From positions 1 through 52,221 of IMG/VR virus record IMGVR_UViG_3300032116_020335: DNA of 52,221 nt; one strand, written 5' to 3'. Source of the DNA: a virus. Below the pieces are notes generated by a model that ran no database searches, was not told the DNA's origin, and saw only the letters and a program-made list of their open reading frames with translations. Shown one piece after another: positions 1 through 9,443 of the stretch. A program made the position numbers and the translations under genes. The first letter of the stretch is position 1. Every line of letters begins with the position of its first letter.

Positions 1-152
1 CCTGCTGTATTTATAAATAACACAGATTTATCGCTGAAATCATACCATAATGTTAAACCTGTTCCAAATAATTGTTGGGGTGAATAAATTACAGATGGTA
101 CTGTATTATTTCCTAAACTTGAAAAAATATTTCCTTGACTATCTAATAACAT
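1..152 (-). CDS. Partial structural/adhesin protein, N-terminus only
   Basis: An open frame starts at the ATG at 152 on the minus strand and runs off the left edge of the window, so only about 50 residues are visible. It begins MLLDSQGN and contains LTLWYDFSD. That segment is typical of the start of concanavalin/LamG-like phage adhesins, which often open with a 'Leu-Trp-Tyr-Asp' strand. It starts five bases after the stop of the 728-aa fibre gene, so it is probably the next cistron of the tail-fibre operon. The upstream bases are A/T only, with no Shine-Dalgarno. The function is inferred from position and this motif alone. Confidence 0.55.
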   Translation of the reverse strand, partial: MLLDSQGNIFSSLGNNTVPSVIYSPQQLFGTGLTLWYDFSDKSVLFINTA

Positions 153-157
153 ATATT

Positions 158-2344
158 TTAATTTAAAATTTCTAAAAATGATTCGTTAACTGTTATATCA
201 AAAGTATCAATATACATATCAACCCCCCCACCTGTTAAATAACATGTACAATCAAATATTTGATTTATTGTTGTATCAATTGTTGCATCTTGAGAATATA
301 ATCCGAATATAACAGGGTCTCCAGAACCACCTATACCTGATGGTGGAAATGTTAAAAATATTATTTTTCCACTACCAACAACTAAGCCCGAATTTCTTAT
401 TGTAAATGTAACATCAATTTCAAATTCACTACTATAAACATTTGGACCATCAATATATATTCCATATAAAATTTGGTTTGTAATAATTGTTGTTGACCCA
501 AGTTTTATATTAATGTTTAAATAAGGAGTACCAAAAGAAATACTAGTATCTGCATTAATACTACCTTTTGCTGTATATCTATATTTTCTACCAACCGCTA
601 ATTCAGGATTATAAAGATTTGTTGAAGCTAGTAATGTTGTACTTCCTACTATTGTAGAGGGTATGATTGATTTTTCTATATTTTCTTCCAAACTATAAAA
701 ACTAACAACAGTTGGTGTTGAATCAAATAAACCAAGTGAATTTACATATTTAGGTGTTATAGTACCACCTGTATCAACCGCTAGTATGGATTGGTAACCT
801 GATAAACTATTATTATTATCTTTAAAAATAAAATCAGTAGCTACCGTTCCTTTTTCAAATCTTAATGTATTTCCTGATGTACTAAACCAAATACTTCCAT
901 CAGGTGGATTTGTTGGTTCATTTGAAAAGGCCGTTAAATCTATCTGTGATATTGTTGCTGAACCTGATGCAGCTAATAATCTTGATGTTGTTACAGGTGC
1001 AATACCAATACCCATATTACCTGTTGTAGCACTTGGTAAAATTAAACTAAATGTATTTAAAACAGGTCCTGTTGTTATATTATAAAATCTATCTAATGTT
1101 GTATTTGTTGGTAATGTTCTAACAAGAGTATTTACTCCTCTAGTTGTTGAAGCAATAACTTGTCTACCTAAAGTTGTTTGATATGCTTCAACTATTGTAT
1201 TGAAAGAAGAAATTTCAGAAGCTGTTAAGCCAGAACCAATGGAAGCAAATGCACATTGTTTTGTTGAAAAACTATCTACACCAGCTGCATCATTTCGTGC
1301 GCCTATTGTAATACTTGGAATTGCTCCTAAACTAGTATTATTATAATTGGAGGCAGCAGTTCCTACTGATGCATTTCTATATATATTTCTTGCTGCTGCC
1401 GTTGCTCCATTTTGATTTCCAATAAAAAAACCTGTAGAAAGACTTGATGAGAGAATAGCTAATGTTCCTGCACCTTGATTTCCCCACCAAAATATGGATT
1501 GATTTGTACTTCTTCCAACTGCTAATGCACATATAATAGCAGAAGAATTTATTGAAGCCCCAATTTCAATATTTGCTCCTGATAATGATTGGACTCTTGA
1601 ATAAAAAGATAAATGACCATTTGAAACAGATAATGAGGTTGCTGCTGTTAAAAATGTATCTGCATAAGAAGTAGTACCATTTGGTGTCATTCCACTTGCA
1701 TTATGTGTCCAACCACCACCTAAAAATGATAATCTAAATGCATCATTTAAATCTCTTGGGTCTTTTAAATTATATTTATGACTATTTTCTGTTCCTCCAA
1801 CAATAGGATAAATAGCATTCATTTTATTCCATAAATTAGCTGCTTTTAAATCAAAAACAAGATTACTAATTGCTATTATTTGTGTTGTACTAGTAATACT
1901 TGCTGCTGTTATAAACGCTGTAGCATCAGAATCTGTTATAGCATTAGCAGCATTCCCTAAAGCAGTTGTAAAGCCACTACCTGCACTCTGTATTGTTCTA
2001 GAAGCTAATGTGTTTACTGATATAGCTGAATATATTCTAGCACCAGTTCCCTGATTTGATAAAGTGTTTACAATTTCTTGTCCTCTATCAATTATAATTT
2101 CACCATTATCATTTAGACCAATACTAACTTGATTTCCACCAGATAATGTGTAGTAAACTAATGTATCATTAGTATTATTTGTTGTTGTAAAACCACAAAG
2201 AAAATTTATACCTGTTCCAGCATTTGCACCGCTTATAATACCGCTTGGTGAACCTGATATAGCATAACTATTTCCTGAAGGATATATTGATATATTTGGT
2301 CCTTGATTAAATAAATTTAATAACTGTTTATTACTTATTGACAT
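158..2344 (-). CDS. Modular tail-fibre/adhesin protein with inserted LamG-like domain (728 aa)
   Basis: A Ser/Thr/Gly/Asn-rich protein of tail-fibre composition. The N-terminus (about residues 12-45, GPNISIYPSG onward) and the last ~170 residues (KYRYTAKGSIN to ESFLEILN) match the neighbouring 444-aa protein. Between them, roughly residues 140-395, lies a globular region with LWNKMNAIYP, LKDPRDLNDAF and SFYSRV. I recognise this as a concanavalin/LamG-like module common in phage adhesins. A GSIWFSTSGNTL strand motif follows near residue 490. The likely role is host-surface binding as a distal fibre or its tip. The gene lies 15 bases downstream of the 444-aa gene, and an ACTATTTATA element sits in that gap. 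The exact receptor and oligomeric state cannot be read from sequence. Confidence 0.75.
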   Translation of the reverse strand: MSISNKQLLNLFNQGPNISIYPSGNSYAISGSPSGIISGANAGTGINFLCGFTTTNNTNDTLVYYTLSGGNQVSIGLNDNGEIIIDRGQEIVNTLSNQGTGARIYSAISVNTLASRTIQSAGSGFTTALGNAANAITDSDATAFITAASITSTTQIIAISNLVFDLKAANLWNKMNAIYPIVGGTENSHKYNLKDPRDLNDAFRLSFLGGGWTHNASGMTPNGTTSYADTFLTAATSLSVSNGHLSFYSRVQSLSGANIEIGASINSSAIICALAVGRSTNQSIFWWGNQGAGTLAILSSSLSTGFFIGNQNGATAAARNIYRNASVGTAASNYNNTSLGAIPSITIGARNDAAGVDSFSTKQCAFASIGSGLTASEISSFNTIVEAYQTTLGRQVIASTTRGVNTLVRTLPTNTTLDRFYNITTGPVLNTFSLILPSATTGNMGIGIAPVTTSRLLAASGSATISQIDLTAFSNEPTNPPDGSIWFSTSGNTLRFEKGTVATDFIFKDNNNSLSGYQSILAVDTGGTITPKYVNSLGLFDSTPTVVSFYSLEENIEKSIIPSTIVGSTTLLASTNLYNPELAVGRKYRYTAKGSINADTSISFGTPYLNINIKLGSTTIITNQILYGIYIDGPNVYSSEFEIDVTFTIRNSGLVVGSGKIIFLTFPPSGIGGSGDPVIFGLYSQDATIDTTINQIFDCTCYLTGGGVDMYIDTFDITVNESFLEILN

Positions 2345-2350
2345 CTTAAC

Positions 2351-2360
2351 TATAAATAGT
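2351..2360 (-). promoter_or_regulatory. ACTATTTATA element upstream of the 728-aa fibre gene
   Basis: The minus strand reads ACTATTTATA, ending six bases before the ATG at 2344 and overlapping the stop codon of the upstream gene. The same decamer, or a one-base variant, occurs in the same orientation just before several other genes here. It may be a phage late-promoter core or an intercistronic element. The very short distance to the ATG would imply a nearly leaderless mRNA. Confidence 0.4.
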
Positions 2361-3694
2361 TAATTTAAATACTCTAATGTTGCCTCATTGATAACAAATA
2401 TATTACCTGTATTAGTATTTTGAAGGGTAAAATTAAAAGCTGCATCAACTGTTGTATCAATTGTTACATTACCTAAAGATGTAATAGCTACAACTGGGGA
2501 AGTAAGTGCTTGTAAATATTGCCAATCTGTTAACATTTTTCCACTACCCTGAACTGTTCCTGATGCTCCTTGACTTCTTATTGTAAATGTGCAATCAATT
2601 TCAAAAAAATTACCATTAATGCTACTTGCTAATGATATTACTGAAGTTGCTATGGTAGCAGAACCTAATTTTAATCTAGCTGTTAAATTACCAGGTGTAG
2701 TATCAGTATTTATAGTTCCTCTAGCATTAAATCTATATTTTTTACCTGTTATTAATTGTGGTGCTGTACCGTGAGATGAACTATTTAAAATATATGTACC
2801 TATTAAAACAGTACTACCTGTATTAAATACGCTTAATTCATTTGTTCCTGTTATTGTAGTTGATGTTATAGAATTAAATATACCTAAATTTGTTGGATAA
2901 TAAAATGAAGTTATTGTACCGCCTGTATCTGCTTGAAGTATTCTATTACTAGTTGCACCTGTTAAACTATAATTATTATCTTTAAAAAGAAATGATGTTT
3001 GTAGTGTGGTGGTTTTGTTAAAAAATAATGTGTTACCACTTGTGGAGTTATAAAATATATCACCTGCTGTTGCTGCCGAATATCTTGCTGAAAATGGTGT
3101 TAATCTTATCTGTGATATTGTTGCTGAACCTGGTGCAATTGATAATCTTGATAATATTGGTAATTGGTCACCTTGTGTAATAAACCCAAGTGCCATTGTA
3201 CCATTAGTTGAATCAACTTGATATGCATCACTAGTTGTAATAGCACCTCCTGTTCCTGCAATAAGAAATCTATTTGTTGTTAATGTTGATGATGGTCTAA
3301 TAATAACTAAGTTTCCTGATTCAACAACATCAATACCATTTGCCCCTGATAAAGTTCTTGAAACTAGAGCATTTGCTGTGACTGATGATGCTACTGCTAT
3401 ACCACCACCTACAGTTGTTACAGCTGTTATACCATTTATAGCACCTGTACCTGCTGAAATAACTATATTATTTCCTGATATAGAAACACTTGTATTTAAA
3501 CCACTTCTTAGTGTTCTAAATACCATATTTGTTCCAACAACACCTGAAAAAACAGCAACTCCTGCTCCAACATTTGTACCACTTATAATACCTGCTGCTG
3601 AACCTGAAATTGCATAAGTATTTCCTGAAGGATATATTGATATATTTGGACCTCCGACAAATGTATTACCTGCTTGTCTAAAACTTAATGGCAT
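2360..3694 (-). CDS. Tail-fibre protein, paralogue of the 728-aa protein (444 aa)
   Basis: A fibre-like protein sharing its N-terminal segment (GPNISIYPSGNTYAISG) and C-terminal domain (KYRFNARGTIN to NEATLEYLN) with the 728-aa protein, but without the central LamG-like insertion. In the middle it carries beta-strand repeats of the type GGGIAVASSVTANALVSRTLSG, and a GDIFYNSTSGNTLFF strand motif that recurs in all three fibres of this block. The start is an ATG at 3694 that overlaps the stop of the 1660-aa gene by one base. I infer a tail-fibre segment, with the shared ends acting as attachment and trimerisation parts. No catalytic residues are visible. Confidence 0.72.
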   Translation of the reverse strand: MPLSFRQAGNTFVGGPNISIYPSGNTYAISGSAAGIISGTNVGAGVAVFSGVVGTNMVFRTLRSGLNTSVSISGNNIVISAGTGAINGITAVTTVGGGIAVASSVTANALVSRTLSGANGIDVVESGNLVIIRPSSTLTTNRFLIAGTGGAITTSDAYQVDSTNGTMALGFITQGDQLPILSRLSIAPGSATISQIRLTPFSARYSAATAGDIFYNSTSGNTLFFNKTTTLQTSFLFKDNNYSLTGATSNRILQADTGGTITSFYYPTNLGIFNSITSTTITGTNELSVFNTGSTVLIGTYILNSSSHGTAPQLITGKKYRFNARGTINTDTTPGNLTARLKLGSATIATSVISLASSINGNFFEIDCTFTIRSQGASGTVQGSGKMLTDWQYLQALTSPVVAITSLGNVTIDTTVDAAFNFTLQNTNTGNIFVINEATLEYLN

Positions 3695-6600
3695 TAGATA
3701 TATGTGTTTATGTTTGTTTGGAAATATCTTCCTATTTCATTGTTATATGTAAATGTTATACTATCATAAGTATCACCACTAATTACAGCATCCAATCCAC
3801 CTTCAGTTTTTAATGTTGCACTATTACTAAATGTAACTGTTACACCTGTATTAGCAAAAAACTTAATTGATGGTGTGTATGCACTTATGCTTACATTTGA
3901 TGTAATTGATGTTATGGTAACGGTTGCTGTTGATGAAGTTATGGTTAATTTATCATACAAATAAAGTGTATTAACTTGTGCTGATTGTGATGTAACACCA
4001 ATATTTGATTTTAATAAAGTTTTACTTAATACTTCATTTATACTACTATTTGTCCAAGAAGAATAAGTTACACCATCATATCTTAAAATATTATAATCAC
4101 TTGGGTTTGTAATTCTTACATTATGAAGTTCATCAAGTTCATATCCATTATCTATTTTAATATATATTTTTCCGTTAATAGCATGTGCATATTCAACATA
4201 ACCAATAATAACTGTATGATTTGGTGCTTGAGGTTTAACATTGGTTAATTGTCCTGCTGTTGTTGGTGATAAATATAGAACATCACCATCATTCCAAGTT
4301 TCTCCTTGCAAAGAGCCTGTTGTATTAATTTTTTGTAATAAACCAACAGTAATAATAAATCCTTCTTGGTTTTTTGCTATATCTTCAGCAACAAGACCTA
4401 AAGTACCTGCTGAGTTAGCATCGTTATCACCTTTTGCTAATTTAACTGATAGTCTTCCACCTTGCGCCCCTCCAATAACTACGGCATGATAACTTGAGCC
4501 TGATAAATCTATGAGTGGTGATGTTTTATTTACTACTCTAGTGACTAATCCTTGACCTAATTCAGATTTAACAAAACCACCTTTAAGTCCTAATTCTAAA
4601 GTACCATTTGTATCATTCCAATTTAATCTAGCTAATTGATTAGTAACAGTTGCACCTGTATTAAAATCAATATAATTAGTATATAAACTAGTTGCTGATA
4701 TACCACTTAAAAATAGTGTTTCACCTGATACTGTACCACCTGTTAAAGAAAGATAATCTCCTGAACCTGAACCTGAAAATATTAAATTACCATTTCCATC
4801 ATCAACAATACCAATACCTGTTCCTGCCGATATTGTATTATAGTATATTTTATTATTAGTTATAGAAGAATAAATAACAGAATATGGAGAAGTACCAAAT
4901 GTAAATATATCAGTAACACCTGTAAATGTTGTATTTCCTGATATACCTGTATTTCTTATGACTAATGTTCCATCAGGTGCATATGTAATATCAGTATTTG
5001 TACCTGCGGAAAGTCTTCTATGAACTATATTATTATTTGTTATTGCATGTAAAACTTGATAACTCCCTGAACCAACAGGTGTTAAGCCTGTTACAAGAGT
5101 TGTATTTGCAATAGTCTGATTAATAGTTATTAAACTAGAACTTTCGCTAAGTGCTATTCCTGTACCACCTGATAAATTTTTATAATAGATTTGATATGGT
5201 GCAGGAATATCAAATAATGATGTACCTGATATTGTTAATTCTGAAAAAATTAAATTTTCTAAGGAAGAACCTGTTAATGCACTTAATCCTCTTAATGCTG
5301 TTCCTGCTGAAATTAGAATTAAATCTCCACTTTGTACAACTGAAAGGAATGAAGAATCTGTTGTAGATGATAAACTTCTAAATTGTAAAGTATCACCTAC
5401 TGTTGTTTTATAAACATCAATACCGCCACCAAGACTAGTGCCAATAGACCCACCTGTTATAGATGTTCCTGATGTTAAATTAACTGTTGATGAAGATAAT
5501 CTAAACCTTAAAAATGTTCCATCAAACCACATATCACCAATTCTTGGTGTTGTAGGTGCAGTTCCTCCTGATGAAAAGTTTATCTGTGGTTTTGTTGGTA
5601 ACGCATTACCAATATCAAGCCAAGCACCTCTTGTAACTGATGTTAAAGTTAAACCTGTATTTAATGCTAATGTATCACCAATATATGACCTATCACCTTC
5701 TACAAAAATACCCCAAGGTCTATTAGTATAAACAGTTGCTATTCTTGATATAGGTCTTCCTACAACATCTTCTTCAGTACCACCTGTTATTCTATCTCTT
5801 CTTTCTACAAATATACCAGCATGTGTTGTATATGTCATAGGTGGACTACTTCCAACAGGATTTGGATAACCATTATAGTCACTAGCAAATGTTTTTGGTC
5901 TACTAATATATAAGTCTATACCTTCTCTAATTACTTGAGCATATGCCCATGTTTTATTAATATGACCTAATTGAATTGTTCTTGTTTTATTCCAAGCACC
6001 TGCATCAAATCTAAATGCTATAGGTGATGTCTCAAAGTAATTACTTACTATTGGACTATCTGCTGCGAAAGCTGCTCTTTGATTAGTAAAGGCAAATGTA
6101 TTAAAAATACCTACCGTTTTATTTCTTACATCAGTATCATTTCCTGTAGAAGGATATATACCCACTTTATTTAATATACCAACAGCAGTATCACCAGATT
6201 TTAATAAAATATCACTAGAGTCTATATCAACATGTGTAAGTTTACCAACAGTAAAAGTTATTGATGATATAGTTCTTGCTGTTGCAGAACCTGTTGTTCC
6301 TGAACCGTTATTACCAATATTTGTATCTTGTGTTGTTGAACTAAATTTAGTTCTTGTTAATGGATTTATTGATTTTCTTATATATTCACTTACCCAAGGC
6401 ATCATGAATACTTCATATCCTGCGAAAAGATAAACACTTTCATATGGTACACCACCATATCCTAAAACATATCTATTATTTGGGTCACTAAATAAGCTAT
6501 ATGTATTATATGGTTCTTGATTAGCCCAAAACGGTGTTGTTGGAAAAGAACTAGCCTGTAAAAATACATTAGGTGTTGTAATTGGTGAAGTACCAATCGT

Positions 6601-8676
6601 AAATCCTGAAATAAAATTTTTAATTCCATTAATAGTCTGATTTGCTTCAGTCATTACAAAACTAGCATTTCTTCTAGTATCAGGAATAGTATATGTTCTA
6701 GTATTGTTTGATTGTGCTGTATATGTATATGAAGTATATAATGTAAATCCTGATTCTGTAATAACATCAAAAGATAAAACATTAAATACAGAATCTATAG
6801 AATATGATGCACCACCAAAACAACAATCACCCAAACTAATGTAACTTGCTGAATTATTTGAATTAATAAAAGTTTGAAGACCTGTACCTGTTATATTAAA
6901 ATTAAATCCTGAAATAATGAAACTTGTTCCAGAAAAATATTGAGGTGTAATTTCTTCGTAACTACTAGTTACACCACTATTTGATATACCTGTTCCAAGA
7001 GGTGCAGTATGTGTACCTAATCTTACAGTTATACCTGAAATATTTGCTGATGTAAATGAACTATAAACAACAGGACTAGATGACCTATACATTGCTAAGA
7101 CACCAACATCACCTGTTTGAACTTCTATTGGACTATTAATTGTAATTAAATCTGCTGCTTGAGTAACAACTGCTCTATTTGCGCCAGATATTGCTCTTCC
7201 TATAATATTTCTTCCACTAACATTAGATAAAACACCAACAGTAGTTCCTGTTGCATTTGTTGAACCTGTAATTGGTGGTATTGATGTAAATAATACTAAT
7301 TCATTTAATCCTGCGCTTTCAGCAATTGTTAAATAATTTGATGTTATTGAACTTAATCTTCTAAATCTTAATTCATTTAATGTTTTACCGCTAAATACTG
7401 CTGCTGCTGCTACTGGACCAACATTAGCACCTGTTGTTGATGCTGATGTATCACTATAGATAAGTATTCTATTGTTTGATAAAACAACTTGAGTTCCACC
7501 ACTACCTTGAATTGGATATAAGAAATAAGTTGAGCCTGTTTTTCCGCTAATAATACTTGTTCCACCTGTAAGTGAAACAATTTCAGTAAGACCACTTAAA
7601 CTTGCACCTGATAATTCAACACTTACAAATATAGTACCTCCGCTTTCAAATACTGTTACATTTGAACCACCTGAAAGTGATTTAAGTATTATAGAATTAT
7701 TTGTAATAGATGAAAAAATTGATATTCCACCTGCAATTGAGGTAACACCTGTAACAGTTTCAAGTTGTGGTTTAAATTTAGTACCATCAAATTTTAAAAC
7801 TTGACTATCAGTTGCAGAAGATGTATCAATTTCGATATTTTTTACAAATAAATTATTATTTACATATGTATCACCTGAATTTGTTACACTAAAAGCATTA
7901 CTTCTTGAACCATCTGAAATACCATTACCAATTATAAAATAATCAGTAGTATTTGGTGTATTATATTGACCAACAACGGTTTGCGAATTACCTGATACTA
8001 TTGAATAGTATCCTAATGCAACAGAATCTTGTCCATACGAAATTGAATTTCTTGTCAATGCGAATGAAAAATCGCCAGGTGCTTGTGCATTAGTAGAATT
8101 TGGTAATCTTTGAATACCTGTACCAGCAGGGTAATATTCAAATACGGTTGTTGATGTTGCTTGAATTACTGTACTACCTGTTCCACCTGTAAAATTTGCA
8201 GGTACTAATATAATCCCAATTTCTAATTCACCACCTGATAATGAAGGAACTGATGGATTTATAATTGTAATTCCTGCTCTAACATATGGTGTTTGTGCTG
8301 TTGTTATGTAAACAATATCTAATCTACTTCCACCTGATTGTCCTGATAAAATATTTACACTACCACCTGAATATTCATATACATTTGAGCCAATTTTATA
8401 TTTACCATATGATACATCATAGGTTAATCCACTATTATATGTTAATTGTAAACCTTGTAATATTCCTGAACCAAATGAACCAATAAGTCCAGGTGCAAAT
8501 TTATTATTTATTGCATCGTAAATTAATAAATTACCATCTATTGCGTTTGCAGTATCAATTTCAATACTTTTTATTGAAAATTTTTCAAGAATATTTGTTT
8601 GTCCTGAAAATACTGCTGATGTTCCAGAATATTGTTTGAGTTGCCTTGAATAATCAGGTTTAGTATAGTATGGCAT
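3694..8676 (-). CDS. Very large tail-fibre protein (1660 aa)
   Basis: A Ser/Thr/Gly/Ile-rich, low-Cys fibre protein. The N-terminal part has two copies of a VKNIEIDT..A.D..VLKFDG-like unit (around residues 35-55 and 275-300), likely shaft or anchor elements. Between about residues 310 and 1320, copies of a ~45-residue beta repeat appear (ITNNxI..R.LS.GT followed by a short I/V strand pair), interrupted near 690-1060 by a more complex insert containing aromatic and charged residues. A GTAPTTPRIGDMWF strand motif lies near 1055. A TGGTVSGETLFLSG motif near 1320 is the classic 'LTGGTVSG' fibre repeat. It sits three bases from the 149-aa gene upstream. This is probably a principal host-recognition fibre; the insert may be the receptor-binding region. 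Confidence 0.78.
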   Translation of the reverse strand: MPYYTKPDYSRQLKQYSGTSAVFSGQTNILEKFSIKSIEIDTANAIDGNLLIYDAINNKFAPGLIGSFGSGILQGLQLTYNSGLTYDVSYGKYKIGSNVYEYSGGSVNILSGQSGGSRLDIVYITTAQTPYVRAGITIINPSVPSLSGGELEIGIILVPANFTGGTGSTVIQATSTTVFEYYPAGTGIQRLPNSTNAQAPGDFSFALTRNSISYGQDSVALGYYSIVSGNSQTVVGQYNTPNTTDYFIIGNGISDGSRSNAFSVTNSGDTYVNNNLFVKNIEIDTSSATDSQVLKFDGTKFKPQLETVTGVTSIAGGISIFSSITNNSIILKSLSGGSNVTVFESGGTIFVSVELSGASLSGLTEIVSLTGGTSIISGKTGSTYFLYPIQGSGGTQVVLSNNRILIYSDTSASTTGANVGPVAAAAVFSGKTLNELRFRRLSSITSNYLTIAESAGLNELVLFTSIPPITGSTNATGTTVGVLSNVSGRNIIGRAISGANRAVVTQAADLITINSPIEVQTGDVGVLAMYRSSSPVVYSSFTSANISGITVRLGTHTAPLGTGISNSGVTSSYEEITPQYFSGTSFIISGFNFNITGTGLQTFINSNNSASYISLGDCCFGGASYSIDSVFNVLSFDVITESGFTLYTSYTYTAQSNNTRTYTIPDTRRNASFVMTEANQTINGIKNFISGFTIGTSPITTPNVFLQASSFPTTPFWANQEPYNTYSLFSDPNNRYVLGYGGVPYESVYLFAGYEVFMMPWVSEYIRKSINPLTRTKFSSTTQDTNIGNNGSGTTGSATARTISSITFTVGKLTHVDIDSSDILLKSGDTAVGILNKVGIYPSTGNDTDVRNKTVGIFNTFAFTNQRAAFAADSPIVSNYFETSPIAFRFDAGAWNKTRTIQLGHINKTWAYAQVIREGIDLYISRPKTFASDYNGYPNPVGSSPPMTYTTHAGIFVERRDRITGGTEEDVVGRPISRIATVYTNRPWGIFVEGDRSYIGDTLALNTGLTLTSVTRGAWLDIGNALPTKPQINFSSGGTAPTTPRIGDMWFDGTFLRFRLSSSTVNLTSGTSITGGSIGTSLGGGIDVYKTTVGDTLQFRSLSSTTDSSFLSVVQSGDLILISAGTALRGLSALTGSSLENLIFSELTISGTSLFDIPAPYQIYYKNLSGGTGIALSESSSLITINQTIANTTLVTGLTPVGSGSYQVLHAITNNNIVHRRLSAGTNTDITYAPDGTLVIRNTGISGNTTFTGVTDIFTFGTSPYSVIYSSITNNKIYYNTISAGTGIGIVDDGNGNLIFSGSGSGDYLSLTGGTVSGETLFLSGISATSLYTNYIDFNTGATVTNQLARLNWNDTNGTLELGLKGGFVKSELGQGLVTRVVNKTSPLIDLSGSSYHAVVIGGAQGGRLSVKLAKGDNDANSAGTLGLVAEDIAKNQEGFIITVGLLQKINTTGSLQGETWNDGDVLYLSPTTAGQLTNVKPQAPNHTVIIGYVEYAHAINGKIYIKIDNGYELDELHNVRITNPSDYNILRYDGVTYSSWTNSSINEVLSKTLLKSNIGVTSQSAQVNTLYLYDKLTITSSTATVTITSITSNVSISAYTPSIKFFANTGVTVTFSNSATLKTEGGLDAVISGDTYDSITFTYNNEIGRYFQTNINTYI

Positions 8677-8679
8677 ATA

Positions 8680-9129
8680 TTAACAATTTACAGAGGGTGT
8701 AATAATTATATTTAGTTTATTGTTGATAGGTACAATTAATGTTTTTTCCTCACCATCTTTTGAAAATACAATCTTAAACTCACCAATATAAAATCCTGCT
8801 CTTGATGTATTCTTCTTTTTAAATTTATATTGGATTGTAAAATCTAGAAATTCTCTACAATCATTTTCTTGATTTAAGATATTATTGCTTAATGTATCTA
8901 AATTTACATGAGCAATGTCATTTAAAATATAGTATTTGTCACTTGTATCAAACATTGAAAATGTAACTGTCGCATTTTGAATTAATTCTAATAATTCTTT
9001 AAAATTTGGTGTCACAATTGGTTTGATTTCTAAAATAGGTAAATCAGTATTTTGTTTAATTACAAAATCTAATCTTTTTTCTGTTGTAAAATCAAAATAT
9101 GACGAATTATCTAATTCAAACTCAAACAT
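8680..9129 (-). CDS. Conserved tail-locus protein, paralogue of the 175-aa protein (149 aa)
   Basis: A compact beta-rich protein that aligns along most of its length with the 175-aa protein encoded at 16239-16766. Shared features are IKQNxxLPILE near the start, IQNATVxFSM, CRExxDFTIQYKF, and GEFKIxF followed by a pattern of Thr/Ile strands. Each copy is encoded immediately upstream of a set of fibre genes, so it may be a small baseplate/fibre adaptor. The layout (a polynomial-like strand pattern after 'IKQxxxLP') recalls the N-terminal domain of phage BppU-type baseplate proteins, but that is only a resemblance. It starts with ATG at 9129 and is followed three bases later by the 1660-aa fibre. 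Confidence 0.65.
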   Translation of the reverse strand: MFEFELDNSSYFDFTTEKRLDFVIKQNTDLPILEIKPIVTPNFKELLELIQNATVTFSMFDTSDKYYILNDIAHVNLDTLSNNILNQENDCREFLDFTIQYKFKKKNTSRAGFYIGEFKIVFSKDGEEKTLIVPINNKLNIIITPSVNC

Positions 9130-9137
9130 TACTTTTA

Positions 9138-9146
9138 TATAAGTAG
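9138..9146 (-). promoter_or_regulatory. CTACTTATA element before the 149-aa gene
   Basis: The minus strand reads CTACTTATA followed by TAAAAGTA and the ATG at 9129. It is a one-base variant of the CTATTTATA element before other genes in the window. It lies in the 21-base gap after the 65-aa gene. A role as a late-promoter core is inferred only from recurrence and position. Confidence 0.35.
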
Positions 9147-9150
9147 ATAA

Positions 9151-9348
9151 TTATGATGCTTTATTTTTCCAAGCGTTAGTATATTGTAAAAGGTCTTCCC
9201 TACTATATGTTTTAAGTAATTCATCCATAGCCTCAATTACTTCTTTTTGTGTAAATTCACATGCATCTTTAATATCATCAACCCAAGTGTTATTTTCAAG
9301 TGATGAAAGATATTTTTTATCGGATTTTCTCTGTATTTTCTTTACCAT
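9151..9348 (-). CDS. Small hypothetical protein (65 aa)
   Basis: A short basic and acidic, soluble-looking protein with no membrane segment. The middle reads NNTWVDDIKDACEFTQKE, a pattern (Trp-Val-x-Asp-Ile...Ala...Phe-Thr) seen in many small phage proteins of unknown role. The rest is predicted helical by composition. It is the first gene after the terminator at 9392-9422 and is preceded by an AACTACTTATA element, so it begins a new transcription unit that continues into the 149-aa and 1660-aa genes. It is odd among giant fibre genes and may be a regulatory or chaperone-like accessory. No function can be assigned. Confidence 0.6.
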   Translation of the reverse strand: MVKKIQRKSDKKYLSSLENNTWVDDIKDACEFTQKEVIEAMDELLKTYSREDLLQYTNAWKNKAS

Positions 9349-9368
9349 AATTGTAAATATTTATTTAC

Positions 9369-9379
9369 TATAAGTAGTT
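9369..9379 (-). promoter_or_regulatory. AACTACTTATA element, candidate late promoter
   Basis: The minus strand reads AACTACTTATA, followed by GTAAATAAATA and the ATG at 9348. It lies just downstream of a factor-independent terminator, exactly where a new promoter is needed. The AATAAATA that follows also resembles the T4/cyanophage late box, so either element could be the true core. Confidence 0.45.
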
Positions 9380-9391
9380 TATAAATAATAA

Positions 9392-9422
9392 ACCCATCCA
9401 AATTTTTAATATTCGGATGGGT
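9392..9422 (-). terminator. Rho-independent terminator after the 1385-aa gene
   Basis: ACCCATCC at 9392-9399 pairs perfectly with GGATGGGT at 9415-9422. The A/T-rich loop can extend the stem by further pairs. On the minus strand the hairpin is followed by TTATTATTTATA, a T-rich tail. It lies 22 bases after the stop of the 1385-aa gene and before the 65-aa gene. The GC-rich stem stands out strongly in this AT-rich sequence. Confidence 0.75.
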
Positions 9423-9443
9423 CATTATATATGTTAAAATAGT

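Noticed and set aside
3378-5731. Plus-strand frames opposite the 444-aa and 1660-aa fibre genes
   Set aside because: They lie wholly within well-supported genes on the minus strand and have Pro/Ala-rich or Leu-rich shadow composition.
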